The position numbers and the translations under genes were made by a program. Below are positions 49,416 to 59,003 of a DNA stretch of 64,000 nt, piece by piece. Origin of the DNA: Pseudohalioglobus lutimaris (GTDB lineage: Bacteria; Pseudomonadota; Gammaproteobacteria; Pseudomonadales; Halieaceae); contig NZ_PKUS01000010.1 of assembly GCF_002866825.1 (NCBI RefSeq), forward strand, positions 124,001 through 188,000, given 5' to 3'. Under the pieces are notes generated by a model that saw nothing but the letters and a program-made list of their open reading frames with translations, was not told the origin of the DNA and searched no databases. Numbering within the stretch: position 1 is the stretch's first letter; each line of letters begins with the position of its first letter.

Positions 49416-50174
49416 TCAGCTGCTGCCGCCGTAGTGGCTTACCAGGTAGGCAAGAATATCGGCAGACTCAAACAACCCGCTGTCCGTATTCGGGTCGAAT
49501 AAGTAGGGAATGGACACCCTGCCCTCCCGGTGCTGCAGATGACGGCGGTTTTCCAGCACACTTTCCGGGACAACCTTCAATGCCTTGCGCACCGGCGGCA
49601 ACAGCCACTCCTGCAAGCGGCTGCGACCACAGTTGCGTACCACGTAGGGCATTTCCATTTCGCATAGCTTTTCACGCACCAGCCGGGCATAGGGGCTGGA
49701 TTCAAAACTGTACAGCTCAAGCAGTTCAGCCGGAAGGACACCCGGGCGGGCCTGCATGCCCCGGTTCATGCGCGGTGCGCTGGCCAGCATGGAGCCTGCC
49801 GTTTGTAATGCACCCAGGCGCCACTTCAACGGGGGCTTGCCGTCACCGTAGGTGGCGAACAGGTACTCGATGATATCCAGCGACTCATAGAGCTCGGCGC
49901 CGGTGTTCGGGTCAACCAGATAGGGAAACTGTGCCTTGCCGCCGCGCGCTTCCAACTCCGGTCGGAACCGCTCACCACCCTTCGGGCAGGGCAGAATCAG
50001 CACGTCCAGATCCAGCTCTGTGAGCGCCTCGCGTACAAGACGGCAGTACGGGCAGTTTTCTATGTCGTATAGCTGCACCAGTTCTGCAGGTTTGTCTGCG
50101 ATGCGCTGTACCTGAATGCCGTTGGTACCGCGAATCAGCGTTGAGACCAGCGACCCGGCGAGATTGAAAGCCAT
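49416..50174 (-). CDS. Protein with two tandem glutathione S-transferase N-terminal domains
   Basis: A 252-residue protein built of two thioredoxin-fold GST_N domains. The first, residues about 32-112, has ENCPYCRLVREAL with a CPYC redox motif and QFPYLVDPNTGAELYES. The second, about 150-252, has ESSPYARLVREKL, in which the cysteines are replaced, and SIPYLFDPNTDSGLFES. No helical GST C-terminal domain is present. The tandem likely arose by duplication. The redox activity should reside in the first copy. It lies between gltX and the TRIC gene. Confidence 0.82.
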   Translation of the reverse strand: MAFNLAGSLVSTLIRGTNGIQVQRIADKPAELVQLYDIENCPYCRLVREALTELDLDVLILPCPKGGERFRPELEARGGKAQFPYLVDPNTGAELYESLDIIEYLFATYGDGKPPLKWRLGALQTAGSMLASAPRMNRGMQARPGVLPAELLELYSFESSPYARLVREKLCEMEMPYVVRNCGRSRLQEWLLPPVRKALKVVPESVLENRRHLQHREGRVSIPYLFDPNTDSGLFESADILAYLVSHYGGSS

Positions 50175-50210
50175 AAGTAGATTCCTTGGTTTGTTGAGGA
50201 TGACTGGGTG

Positions 50211-51692
50211 CTACAAGGCCTGGTATTCCTTCTCCAGGCGTTTCATCGCTTTCTTGGATACGCCGCCCAGTACCGTGATGGCATGCCGTAGACGCGCACG
50301 GCTCATATCCGGACCCAACATCTCCATTGAGTCGACCACTGAAAACGAGGCGGTGGTGCCGGCGATAGCGACAAATATCGGTGCCAGGAAATCTTTCACT
50401 TTTACGCCATGGGCATCGGCAACGGCTTTCAGTTCGCTCCAGATGGCATCGCGATTCCATTGCTGCAGCGCCTCCATGCGCCACAGGGCAAACTGCAGAC
50501 CCTTGACCACATCCTCCCGCTCTCCTTTGACGGCGGCAAAGCTGTCCTCGGTAATGGGTAGCGTGCCAGAAACCAGGAAGCTTGCCAGCGGTGCAAAATC
50601 ACTGAGGGTCTCCATGCGTTTCTGCGCGTGGGGCAAAACCTTTTTCAGGTTTTCCTCATTGAAGGCCCACTCGGTCAGCCGTTGCGCCAGCTGTTGCGTG
50701 TCCAGGTCTTCGCGAATCCACAGGCCATTGAGCCAGGACAGCTTCTCGACGTCGAAAATGGGGCCACCCAGCGACACACGTTGGATATCAAAATTGTCCT
50801 GCATCTGCTGCAGCGAGAATTTCTCGCTTTCATCGGGCATGGACCAGCCCATGCGGCCCAGGTAGTTGAGCAGCGCCTCGGGGAGAAAACCCATGCGCTG
50901 GTAGTACAGAATGCTGGTGGGGTTCTTGCGCTTCGAGAGTTTGGATTTATCCGGGTTACGCAGCAACGGCAGGTGGCACAGCTGTGGCATCTCCCAGCCA
51001 AAGTACTCATAGAGCAACTTGTGCTTGGGCGCGGAGTTGATCCACTCCTCTCCGCGCAGCACGTGGGTAATACCCATTAGATGATCGTCGACCACGTTGG
51101 CCAGGTGATACGTGGGCATGCCATCTGACTTGAGCAGGATTTGCGCGTCTACCATGCTCCAGTCCAGTTCAATCGTGCCCCGCAGCATGTCCTCCACTAC
51201 ACAGGCGCCCTCGCCCTCAGGTACGATCATCCTTATCACGTAAGGCTCCCCGGCGGCCTCACGCTTCGCCACTTCCTCCTCTGGGAGGCGCAGGTCAGAT
51301 GCCTTGAGCGCATTGCTGCTGCCGGCGGCACGCTGCGCCTCTCGCAGTTCATTGAGCTCTTCAGCGGTACGATAACAGACAAAGGCGTTGCCCTGGTCTA
51401 CCAACTGGCGGGCATACTTTTCATAGATCGCCATACGCTCGCTCTGGCGATAGGGGCCGTGGTCGCCGCCCGCGTCCGGGCCCTCATCCCACTGCAACCC
51501 CAGCCAGTTCAGCGAGTCGAGAATGGCTTGTTCAGATTCGGGGGTGCTGCGAGCCTGATCGGTATCTTCAATGCGCAGAATGAACTGCCCGCCATGCGCG
51601 CGGGCAAAGCACATATTGAAAAGAGCAATATAGGCGGTCCCCACATGGGGGTCACCGGTGGGGGATGGCGCTACTCGGGTACGAACGGTCAT
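50211..51692 (-). CDS. gltX: Glutamyl-tRNA synthetase
   Basis: A 493-residue class Ic aminoacyl-tRNA synthetase that charges tRNA-Glu. The HIGH-type motif is [17 protein letters not shown] near 8-24 and the KMSKS-type loop is [13 protein letters not shown] near 250. Features such as [21 protein letters not shown] and [14 protein letters not shown] are typical of bacterial GluRS. The length is normal. The start ATG follows an AGGA site. It is an essential core gene and marks this part of the window as chromosomal backbone. Confidence 0.96.
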   Translation of the reverse strand: MTVRTRVAPSPTGDPHVGTAYIALFNMCFARAHGGQFILRIEDTDQARSTPESEQAILDSLNWLGLQWDEGPDAGGDHGPYRQSERMAIYEKYARQLVDQGNAFVCYRTAEELNELREAQRAAGSSNALKASDLRLPEEEVAKREAAGEPYVIRMIVPEGEGACVVEDMLRGTIELDWSMVDAQILLKSDGMPTYHLANVVDDHLMGITHVLRGEEWINSAPKHKLLYEYFGWEMPQLCHLPLLRNPDKSKLSKRKNPTSILYYQRMGFLPEALLNYLGRMGWSMPDESEKFSLQQMQDNFDIQRVSLGGPIFDVEKLSWLNGLWIREDLDTQQLAQRLTEWAFNEENLKKVLPHAQKRMETLSDFAPLASFLVSGTLPITEDSFAAVKGEREDVVKGLQFALWRMEALQQWNRDAIWSELKAVADAHGVKVKDFLAPIFVAIAGTTASFSVVDSMEMLGPDMSRARLRHAITVLGGVSKKAMKRLEKEYQAL

Positions 51693-51774
51693 GATGGTCC
51701 TGACAGGATTTCGGGAGCGGCGATTATACGGACTCTACCCGGCAAATCCCACCGCAACCGGGTGAACTCAGGTC

Positions 51775-52419
51775 TCAGCCGAGCATCGCCGCCATGGCCT
51801 CATTTTCGATGGTCAGGGCTTGCGCAACCGGCGGATGTGCCTTCACTCGCTCAATAAACGCGGTGTACCGCGGCCAACGCGCCGCGTCCACGGTGTAGCC
51901 GCCCACTGCGGCGTTAATCGTGGGAGAAACCAGGGCAATGTCGGCCGTACAGAAGTGACCAAACAGAAAACCCTGCTCGGGTACACGGCTCTCCAGGTAA
52001 TCCAGCACCGGGGGCAAGGAGTCTTCAACAGCACTGCGTACACGCTGCTCATCAGGCTCCTGCTGGCGTAACTTCGGGTTGATGAAGTTCTCAATAAACG
52101 GAACGGACATGAACTCAAGCAGGCGCGTATCACCATACTCCTCGAGGAAGCGCGCGCTGGCACGGTCTTCAGGGCTGGATGGCATGGTCGAGGGAGACGG
52201 GTATTTCTCTTCGAGATACTCACAGATGACACTGGAGTCGGGAAGGACCAAATCCCCGTCTATCAACACCGGAATCTTCTTCAGTGGGCTGATAGATTCA
52301 AAGTCTTCCGGCATCATTCCGGGTATCACCACTTCTGTTTCGTAGTCGATACCCTTGACCGCAAGGATAGCCGCGACCTTGCGTACGTAGGGGGACAAAT
52401 GAGCGCCGATCAGTTTCAT
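51775..52419 (-). CDS. Glutathione S-transferase
   Basis: A 214-residue canonical GST. The thioredoxin domain shows GAHLSPYVRKVAAILAVKGI (catalytic Ser or Cys position occupied by Ser), the cis-proline loop KKIPVLIDGDLVLPDSSVICEYLEEKYP, and a helical C-terminal domain containing GHFCTADIALVSPTINAAV. It should conjugate or reduce a hydrophobic electrophile with glutathione. An AGGAAA site precedes the ATG. It lies upstream of gltX, separated by 82 bp. Confidence 0.88.
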   Translation of the reverse strand: MKLIGAHLSPYVRKVAAILAVKGIDYETEVVIPGMMPEDFESISPLKKIPVLIDGDLVLPDSSVICEYLEEKYPSPSTMPSSPEDRASARFLEEYGDTRLLEFMSVPFIENFINPKLRQQEPDEQRVRSAVEDSLPPVLDYLESRVPEQGFLFGHFCTADIALVSPTINAAVGGYTVDAARWPRYTAFIERVKAHPPVAQALTIENEAMAAMLG

Positions 52420-52453
52420 GATGTTTCCTTATTTGAGTTATCGCTTTACAGTC

Positions 52454-53191
52454 CTAGCAGTGTAGCACCTGATCGTGCCAGTCGAAGGCCTCAATCACCC
52501 TCCCCCATGCATCGTCCAGGCCCGCTGATAAAACAACCGGGTCACCGGTCACCGGATGAACCAGCGACATGGAGCTGCAAGCCAGCAGCAGGCGCGGGCA
52601 AGCGTAGTGTTCGCGGAAAAACCGGTTATGCACTCCCTTACCGTACTTGGCATCACCGATTATGGGATACCCAAGATGCTTCATATGACGCCGCAGCTGG
52701 TGTTTGCGGCCCTGCACTGGCCTGAGTTCAGCCAGTGAGTAACGTGTCTGCGGATAGCGCTCAACGGCAATTGGCAACTCCGCCCTGGCCAGACGGCGAT
52801 AGCCGGTGATCGCTTCAACAGCCGGCCTATCCTGCGTACGGTCACGATCAGCGACCTTATCCGGCCTGTCGCGCAGCGGATGGTCGACTACGCCTGCCTC
52901 AGGGCACCAGCCTCGCAGCACTGCCAGATAGGTCTTCCTGACTTTGCGCGCCGCAAACTGGTCCGACAAGCTGCGCGCTATCCGGGAGTTGAGGGCAAAC
53001 AACAGCACGCCCGAGGTGGGCTTGTCGAGCCGGTGCACGGGGTAAACGCGCTGGCCGATCTGGTCGCGCAGAAGCTGCAGCGCAAAACGTGTTTCGTGAC
53101 GGTCTATCGGGCTGCGGTGGACCAACAGGCCGCTGGGCTTGTCGATCGCAACCAGGTGCTCGTCCCGATAGATGACCGGGAGCTGCTCCAT
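52454..53191 (-). CDS. truC: tRNA pseudouridine(65) synthase TruC
   Basis: A 245-residue RluA-family pseudouridine synthase. The N-terminal VIYRDEHLVAIDKPSGLLVHRSPIDR and the catalytic VHRLDKPTSGVLLFALN loop with its Asp are present, as is the C-terminal RHMKHLGYPIIGDAKYGKG signature. The length and the YP-RL-ACSSMSLVHPVTG C-terminus match TruC, which modifies U65 of tRNAs. ATG 53191 is 4 bases after the asparaginase stop, so it is probably co-expressed with that gene. Confidence 0.88.
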   Translation of the reverse strand: MEQLPVIYRDEHLVAIDKPSGLLVHRSPIDRHETRFALQLLRDQIGQRVYPVHRLDKPTSGVLLFALNSRIARSLSDQFAARKVRKTYLAVLRGWCPEAGVVDHPLRDRPDKVADRDRTQDRPAVEAITGYRRLARAELPIAVERYPQTRYSLAELRPVQGRKHQLRRHMKHLGYPIIGDAKYGKGVHNRFFREHYACPRLLLACSSMSLVHPVTGDPVVLSAGLDDAWGRVIEAFDWHDQVLHC

Positions 53192-53195
53192 ATGC

Positions 53196-54260
53196 TCAGT
53201 ACTTGTCGAAGTAGCCCTGAACCTGTGCCGGGTCCCTGGTTTTGGTGAGCACCAGTTTAAGCAGCACTCTTGACTGTGCGGGGTTGAGCTCGCCGGAAGC
53301 GACTGTACCCAGTGCGTCATCGTCAATCTCAACCTTGCGCCCCACAGTGCCGCTGGTAACGCGTGTCGATCGCACCACCACCACACCCTGCTTTACTGCG
53401 CGCGCTACGGCCGCTACTGCAGCGCCAGTCATATTGCCGTTGCCAACGCCCGCCGTGACGATCCCCTTCGCGCCATTGGCCACGGCAGCATCCACCAGGT
53501 CCGGAGACACACCCGCGGAAATGTATATGACGTCAACACGTGGCAAAACGCCCAGGTCGTCTACAGAAAACGTCGAATCACGGGTATGCGTGCGGTAGGG
53601 ATGCCGGAACCAGCGATTGTCGCCGTACAAGGTCGCCCCCATTAAACCGCGCTCTGCCGAAACGAATGTCTGTACGTCTGTGGTACTGGTCTTGGTCATG
53701 CCACGGGCACCGTGGATATCATCGTTGATAACCACTAACACACCGCGCCCTGCCGCCTCCGGGTCGGCGGCAACGGCCACCGCATTGAAAATATTGAGTG
53801 GACCATCAGCGGACAGCGCAGTCGCCGGGCGCATTGCGGCGGTCATCACCACAGGCTTGTTACTGTCGACCACCAGATTGAGAAAGTAAGCAGTCTCCTC
53901 AATCGTATCGGTGCCATGAGTGATCACCACGCCATCAACATCGTCCTGCGCCAGTAACGAATTCGTTCGCTGCGCCAACTGCAACCAGATACTGTCATCC
54001 ATGTCCTGGCTGCCAACATTCGCCACCTGCTCGCCACGAATGTTCGCCAGTTCCTGCAACTGCGGCACTGCCTCCATGAGCGCTTGAACACCTACCTGAC
54101 CAGAACTGTATCCGGCTTGCGTACCCGTCGCGGCGGCCCCGGCAATGGTGCCCCCGGTAGCGAGAATAACGATATTGGCCTTCATGGTCTCCCCCGACTG
54201 GGCAGCGAAACTCAGGATTAACACACTGATGAACGTCAGTAGCCTGAAGTTTGCATGCAT
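53196..54260 (-). CDS. ansB: Periplasmic type II L-asparaginase
   Basis: A 354-residue asparaginase with a signal peptide (LLTFISVLILSFAAQSGE). The first catalytic threonine is in IVILATGGTIAG, and the second site is VVITHGTDTIEETAYFL with the Thr-Asp pair and downstream Lys in MTAAMRPATALSADGP. It hydrolyses asparagine to aspartate and ammonia in the periplasm. ATG 54260 has a GAGG site; the frame is open for 20 codons upstream but without a signal. It is followed by truC after 4 bases. Confidence 0.9.
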   Translation of the reverse strand: MHANFRLLTFISVLILSFAAQSGETMKANIVILATGGTIAGAAATGTQAGYSSGQVGVQALMEAVPQLQELANIRGEQVANVGSQDMDDSIWLQLAQRTNSLLAQDDVDGVVITHGTDTIEETAYFLNLVVDSNKPVVMTAAMRPATALSADGPLNIFNAVAVAADPEAAGRGVLVVINDDIHGARGMTKTSTTDVQTFVSAERGLMGATLYGDNRWFRHPYRTHTRDSTFSVDDLGVLPRVDVIYISAGVSPDLVDAAVANGAKGIVTAGVGNGNMTGAAVAAVARAVKQGVVVVRSTRVTSGTVGRKVEIDDDALGTVASGELNPAQSRVLLKLVLTKTRDPAQVQGYFDKY

Positions 54261-54413
54261 GGCGTACACCTCGCCTGTTAGAAGGGCCACGAGTATCGGC
54301 CAATTGGTGGCGCCACTCAAGCCTGAACGATTGCGGGTAAATCAGCGTAGCGGCATTTTTCACCGATTTGAAACCCCGTAGAAAAACCAGTTCAGGTAAA
54401 ATCAGCGCAGAAA

Positions 54414-55451
54414 ATGGAAACCTCATCTCATATGTCTGTACAACCCGACACATTGTCCCGGCGTTTTTGCATCGCCCCCATGATGGACTGGTCCGACCGC
54501 CACTGTCGTTACTTCTGGCGCCTGCTGACCAGACAGGCGCTGCTGTACACGGAAATGGTGACCACCGGTGCGTTAATTCACGGGGACAGGGAGCGTTTTC
54601 TCCATTACAGCGAGGAGGAACACCCGGTCGCCCTGCAACTGGGTGGTTCGGATCCCGCAGAACTGGCACGCTGCGCCCAATGGGCCCAGGAATGGGGCTA
54701 TGACGAGGTCAACCTGAACTGCGGCTGCCCCTCGGACCGGGTGCAGTCTGGACTCTTCGGCGCCTGCCTGATGGCGCAGCCCGAGCGCGTAGCCGCCGGC
54801 GTACGCGCGATGCTTGACAGCTGCGACCTGCCGGTAACGGTGAAGCATCGAATCGGGATTGACGATATGGAGACCTATCAGCAGATGCTGGACTTTGTCG
54901 CGCCGGTGGCAGAGGCAGGCTGCGAGGTCTTTATCGTGCATGCTCGCAAAGCCTGGCTACAGGGACTCTCGCCCAAAGAGAATCGAGAAATCCCCCCGCT
55001 GAATTACCCCTGGGTCTACCGCCTGAAACAGGATCTTCCGCACCTTGAAATCATTATCAATGGCGGCATCAACAACCTGGACGAAGCCGAGGCACACCTG
55101 GCGCACGTGGACGGCGTGATGATTGGCCGCCAGGCTTACCACAACCCGTGGATGCTCGCAGAGGTTGATTCGAGACTGTTTAACATGGACAGGATTGCGG
55201 AATCCCGAGATGATGTCATCAGCGGACTGCTCCCCTACGTGGAGCGGCAACTCAAGCAGGGCACGCACCTGAATCATATTACCCGGCACCTGCTCGGCCT
55301 CTACCAGGGTGTCCCCGGCGCCCGCAAGTTCAGGCGCCATCTCAGCGAGAATGCCCACAGGCAGGGCGCGGGGTTAGAGGTGCTGACAGACGCCTTCAAC
55401 AAGGTGAGTCAAACCCGGACGGAAGTCTCTGACGCATTAACAGGAAGCTAA
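54414..55451 (+). CDS. dusA: tRNA-dihydrouridine(20/20a) synthase DusA
   Basis: A 345-residue FMN enzyme that reduces uridine 20/20a in tRNA. The family pattern is FCIAPMMDWSDRHCRYFWRLL at the N-terminus, LNCGCPSDRVQSGLFGACL with the catalytic cysteine, KHRIGIDD, IVHARKAWLQGLSPKENREIPPL and IIINGGINN, all DusA-specific. A second Met at position 7 could be the true start. The transaldolase gene begins 3 bases after its stop, so the two are likely in one operon. Confidence 0.94.
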   Translation: METSSHMSVQPDTLSRRFCIAPMMDWSDRHCRYFWRLLTRQALLYTEMVTTGALIHGDRERFLHYSEEEHPVALQLGGSDPAELARCAQWAQEWGYDEVNLNCGCPSDRVQSGLFGACLMAQPERVAAGVRAMLDSCDLPVTVKHRIGIDDMETYQQMLDFVAPVAEAGCEVFIVHARKAWLQGLSPKENREIPPLNYPWVYRLKQDLPHLEIIINGGINNLDEAEAHLAHVDGVMIGRQAYHNPWMLAEVDSRLFNMDRIAESRDDVISGLLPYVERQLKQGTHLNHITRHLLGLYQGVPGARKFRRHLSENAHRQGAGLEVLTDAFNKVSQTRTEVSDALTGS

Positions 55452-55454
55452 TTC

Positions 55455-56408
55455 GTGAACAACAAACTCGAGCAACTCAAAGCCATCACCGATGTCGTGG
55501 CCGACACCGGCGACATAGAAGCCATTCGCCGTTTCCAGCCGACGGACGCCACCACCAACCCTTCACTACTGCTCAAGGCCGCTGCCTTGCCCCACTACGC
55601 AGAACTGCTGACAGCGGCGAAAACGTGGGCCAGCGAACAGGGCGGCTCTGGTCAAGAACAACTGGAACACTGCTGTGACCGTTTTGCCGTCGACGTGGGC
55701 AAGGAGATCCTCGGTATCGTACCTGGACGAATTTCCACCGAGGTGGATGCGCGTCTTTCATTCAACCGCACGGCCACGGTGGAGCGCGCAAAGAAGCTGA
55801 TCGGCATGTACGAGGAAGCGGGCATCGGTCGCGAACGCATCCTGATCAAGACAGCCTCCACCTGGGAGGGCATCTGCGCCGCCCGGGAGCTGGAAAAAGA
55901 GGGCATCAATTGCAACCTGACCCTGCTGTTCGGCTTCGGCCAGGCAGCGGCCTGTGCCGACGCGGGCGTGTTTCTGATCTCCCCCTTCGTGGGCCGCATT
56001 CTCGACTGGTACAAGGCCAACACAGACCTGCAGATCAACAGTCCCCAGGACGACCCCGGCGTACAATCGGTGAGCCGCATCTATAACTACTACAAACAGC
56101 ATGGCTATAGCACCGTGGTGATGGGTGCGAGCTTTCGCAACGCAGGGGAAATTGAAGCACTGGCAGGCTGTGACCGTTTGACCATCAGCCCCGCCCTGCT
56201 GGAGAAACTGGCCGCAGACCACAATGAACTGCCGCGGCAACTGCGTCCCGACGATGTCAGTACTGAGACGTCCAAATACAGCCCGGATGAGGCTGCGTTT
56301 CGCTACGAGCTGAATGCCGATGCAATGGCCACGGAGAAACTGGCAGAGGGGATTCGTAACTTTGTCGCCGACCAGATCAAACTGGAACAGCTGATCAGCC
56401 AGGGTTGA
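55455..56408 (+). CDS. tal: Transaldolase
   Basis: A 317-residue class I aldolase of the non-oxidative pentose phosphate pathway. The Schiff-base lysine lies in [13 protein letters not shown], and the signature [13 protein letters not shown] is near the N-terminus. The remaining TIM barrel ([46 protein letters not shown]) is typical of the TalB type. It transfers dihydroxyacetone units between sugar phosphates in the cytosol. A GTG start directly follows dusA. Confidence 0.95.
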   Translation: MNNKLEQLKAITDVVADTGDIEAIRRFQPTDATTNPSLLLKAAALPHYAELLTAAKTWASEQGGSGQEQLEHCCDRFAVDVGKEILGIVPGRISTEVDARLSFNRTATVERAKKLIGMYEEAGIGRERILIKTASTWEGICAARELEKEGINCNLTLLFGFGQAAACADAGVFLISPFVGRILDWYKANTDLQINSPQDDPGVQSVSRIYNYYKQHGYSTVVMGASFRNAGEIEALAGCDRLTISPALLEKLAADHNELPRQLRPDDVSTETSKYSPDEAAFRYELNADAMATEKLAEGIRNFVADQIKLEQLISQG

Positions 56409-56420
56409 GAGATGAAATGG

Positions 56421-56903
56421 TCAGCCGTGTTCCAGAGCTGACATCAGGTCCTTGAATCTCACCCGGTTCTCCTCCGAGAGACCCATGAGCACCCGGTGAG
56501 CCTCTATGACCTTCTCCTTCACCGCAGCCTCACTGTCTTCAATCTGGGGAATTTCGCGTATTTCCTCGGGATTGGCACAGGCTTCCTCATGCAGTTCGAA
56601 CAGATGCTGGAAACCCATACTCCTGAGCAGCCGGTTGATACCCGGTTCGCAGGAATAAATCGCAGGTTTGAAACCAAAGCGCTCCTCCACCTGCAGGGCC
56701 AGCTTCGCCAGAAGCCCCAGTGTGGTGGAGTCGATTCCCTCCGCGTCGCAAAGATCCACCCAGACACTGGCGAACTGGGGATCTGCGAACATCTTTTGAA
56801 TGTATTCATCGATGGTTGTGCACAGCGTAAGGCGCACATCACCCACCATGCGAATAACGTAGGCGCCATTATGACTGGCGGCCAGTATCTTTCCTTCCTG
56901 CAT
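56421..56903 (-). CDS. STAS-domain anti-sigma factor antagonist (HsbA-like)
   Basis: A 160-residue protein with a STAS domain in the first 105 residues. The regulatory serine lies in WVDLCDAEGIDSTTLGLLAKL, followed by FGFKPAIYSCEPGINRLLRSMG. A C-terminal helical extension of about 50 residues is unusual for simple SpoIIAA-like proteins but resembles pseudomonad HsbA. In partner switching such proteins bind an anti-sigma factor when unphosphorylated. The ATG lies one base after the stop of the response-regulator/phosphatase gene, its probable activating phosphatase. No anti-sigma kinase is encoded nearby. Confidence 0.85.
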   Translation of the reverse strand: MQEGKILAASHNGAYVIRMVGDVRLTLCTTIDEYIQKMFADPQFASVWVDLCDAEGIDSTTLGLLAKLALQVEERFGFKPAIYSCEPGINRLLRSMGFQHLFELHEEACANPEEIREIPQIEDSEAAVKEKVIEAHRVLMGLSEENRVRFKDLMSALEHG

Positions 56904-56904
56904 C

Positions 56905-58086
56905 TCAGCCTCGCTTGCTGACGAACAGCGCGGCGATATCATCCGGGGCTTCACCCACCTGGTCAAGTCCCAGTCTGGTCACCATCTCTTCAGGCGATGA
57001 GGCGGCCTGGGCAAATACGTCGAGAAAGTACCGTTCTTTCTCGATCAGGTTCTTCGGCGGTAGTATCTCCAGAATACCGTCTGAGAACAGCGCCAGCATA
57101 AAGCTGTCCGGTAATTCGATCACGTGTTCCTCGAAGGTGGCGCCCTCCATAATGCCAACGGCAGAGCCCTCTCCCTCCAGGTAGCGAGCGCCCTTTTCAC
57201 ACACCAGCACCGGCTGCGGCAAGTGTCCGGCCACACTATAACGCAGGGAGTTGGTATGCAGGTCGAGTACGCCCACGACCATGGTCGCAAACTTGCCGAC
57301 CTCCAGGTCAAGAAGTTCCTCATTGGCCAGCTTGAGCAGGCTAACCGGGCTGAGAATGGTGTCGTCGTTGCGACGCAGGAAATCGGAGCGTTTGCGCGCA
57401 AACAGATTCTTCAACAGGACCGTGGCAAAGGCGGAGGAACTGCCATGCCCGGAAACGTCTGCCATGAAAAACGTGACGAAGTGCTCGCCCACGGTGAAAT
57501 AATCGGTAAAGTCGCCACTGAGATAAAACGACGGAATCACGGTGTGGCTGAATACGTAGTCTTCGAGGATCAACGGCGTGGTAGGAAGCATGCGCATTTG
57601 CACCTGGCGCCCCGCCTGCTGGTCTTGCTCCAGCATCTTGACGGTGCCGCGTAGCTCGGTATTGGCCGCTTCCAGACTCTGGCGGGACTGCTCCAGTTCA
57701 CGCCTTACCTGGCGTTGCCGTGTGCAGCGTTCCATGGAGCGCTTCAGGGCCTGGACATCGTCGATGGGACGTACAAAGTAGTCGCTGGCACCCACACGCA
57801 GGGCACGCAGCATACGCTCGGCTTTGGCCTCGTCACTAAGCAGAATCACCGGAATCTGCACATCCATTTCCTTGAGCGTACGGCTGGCAAATTCCCAGCT
57901 CAGGCCCTCCATATCCATCTCGCACAGGATGACGTCAAGGTCTGGCCGGTGATGCAGGTATTCACGCGCAGCATTGGCGTCCGTAAACACCTCTGTACTG
58001 TAGCCAAGCTCCCTTACCAGTTGCGCCAGGGCTGCTACACGTTCCTCATCGTAATCAGCGACAAGTGCGGTACCAATAGGATCCAT
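56905..58086 (-). CDS. Response regulator with PP2C/SpoIIE-type phosphatase (HsbR/RsbU-like)
   Basis: A 393-residue two-domain protein. Residues about 1-125 are a receiver domain (acidic VADYDEER, phospho-Asp in DVILCEMDMEG, lysine replaced by RP in DYFVRPIDD). After a coiled-coil linker, PP2C motifs such as SGDFTDYF, FMADVSGHGSSSA and LFSDGILEILPP hold the metal aspartates. It probably dephosphorylates the STAS protein in response to a histidine kinase. It lacks the extra kinase domain of HsbR. ATG 58086 is chosen; upstream in-frame residues look non-coding. Confidence 0.86.
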   Translation of the reverse strand: MDPIGTALVADYDEERVAALAQLVRELGYSTEVFTDANAAREYLHHRPDLDVILCEMDMEGLSWEFASRTLKEMDVQIPVILLSDEAKAERMLRALRVGASDYFVRPIDDVQALKRSMERCTRQRQVRRELEQSRQSLEAANTELRGTVKMLEQDQQAGRQVQMRMLPTTPLILEDYVFSHTVIPSFYLSGDFTDYFTVGEHFVTFFMADVSGHGSSSAFATVLLKNLFARKRSDFLRRNDDTILSPVSLLKLANEELLDLEVGKFATMVVGVLDLHTNSLRYSVAGHLPQPVLVCEKGARYLEGEGSAVGIMEGATFEEHVIELPDSFMLALFSDGILEILPPKNLIEKERYFLDVFAQAASSPEEMVTRLGLDQVGEAPDDIAALFVSKRG

Positions 58087-58213
58087 ACGGGCTTTTTTTA
58101 CGTGTTGTGATGCAGATGACACTACGCCCATCACCGGACGCAGGCAACCACGCCTGCCCCGGTTTGGGCAGGATTTCACACTTTTGCGGGTAATCGGCCG
58201 GGAGCGGTGTTGA

Positions 58214-58936
58214 TCAGAATTCCTCCCAGTCTTCCTCGTCGCCAAAGTCGGAAAAATCGTCCTGCACTACGCCGTCGTTAACGAAGGTCTCACGCTGTTG
58301 CAGATAGGCATCACGAATAAATATGTAAGCGTCACCACTCAGAAGCTCGTCCGCCTGCAATAACCGGGCACGGCCGTCTATCAGCTCAAGGCCAAACAGG
58401 GAGTTCCGCACGGGTACGTTATCGATATAGGTGGGTATAGAGGTGTAGACGTCGAAAACCGTGCCGGTACCGCTGCGCACGGTGCGCGGACCAAAGAAAG
58501 GCACCATCAGGTAGGGCCCTGACTCAAAACCCCATATCGCCAGCGTATGACCGAAGTCGGTGCGGTAAGGGCGGATACCCATGGGAGTCGCGACATCGAA
58601 CAGGCCTGCCAGGCCCAGAGTGCTGTTGACAAGAAAGCGCCCGCCTCCCTGCGCGGCCCCGACAAAACGGCCCTGCAGCACGCCATTAATCGCGGAATTA
58701 AAGTCGTACATATTGGCAAACATGTTGCCCACGCCGCGCTTGGCGAAGCCCGGCATCACCCAGTCGTAGCCCTGGGCAACGGGGCGCAGAAAGTACTGAT
58801 CGAGCTTATTGTTCAATTCGAACAGGGGGCGATTGATCGCTTCAAGGGGATCAGGATTGCGCTCAGGCTCCGCCGCCGTCGCCATGGGCAAAGGCAGCGC
58901 GAGCAGGCATAGTAAGAGGAGTCGGGAGACATTCAT
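58214..58936 (-). CDS. mlaA: MlaA-family outer-membrane lipid transport protein
   Basis: A 240-residue exported protein of the MlaA/VacJ family, which removes mislocalised phospholipids from the outer leaflet of the outer membrane. The core NPDPLEAINRPLFELNNKLD, VNSTLGLAGLFDVATPMGI, FGHTLAIWGFESGPYLMVP and FFGPRTVRSGTG are diagnostic. The signal peptide ends in an ATAAEP signal peptidase I site; there is no lipobox cysteine at the mature end, unlike E. coli MlaA, so it may not be a lipoprotein. The acidic tail DEEDWEEF is distinctive. Confidence 0.9.
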   Translation of the reverse strand: MNVSRLLLLCLLALPLPMATAAEPERNPDPLEAINRPLFELNNKLDQYFLRPVAQGYDWVMPGFAKRGVGNMFANMYDFNSAINGVLQGRFVGAAQGGGRFLVNSTLGLAGLFDVATPMGIRPYRTDFGHTLAIWGFESGPYLMVPFFGPRTVRSGTGTVFDVYTSIPTYIDNVPVRNSLFGLELIDGRARLLQADELLSGDAYIFIRDAYLQQRETFVNDGVVQDDFSDFGDEEDWEEF

Positions 58937-59003
58937 AGCGTGGAAGCCGGAACACAGAGCGGCAAATATTACGCCGCCGCCTGCCGCCCGGCAAGTCTTG
59001 TCG

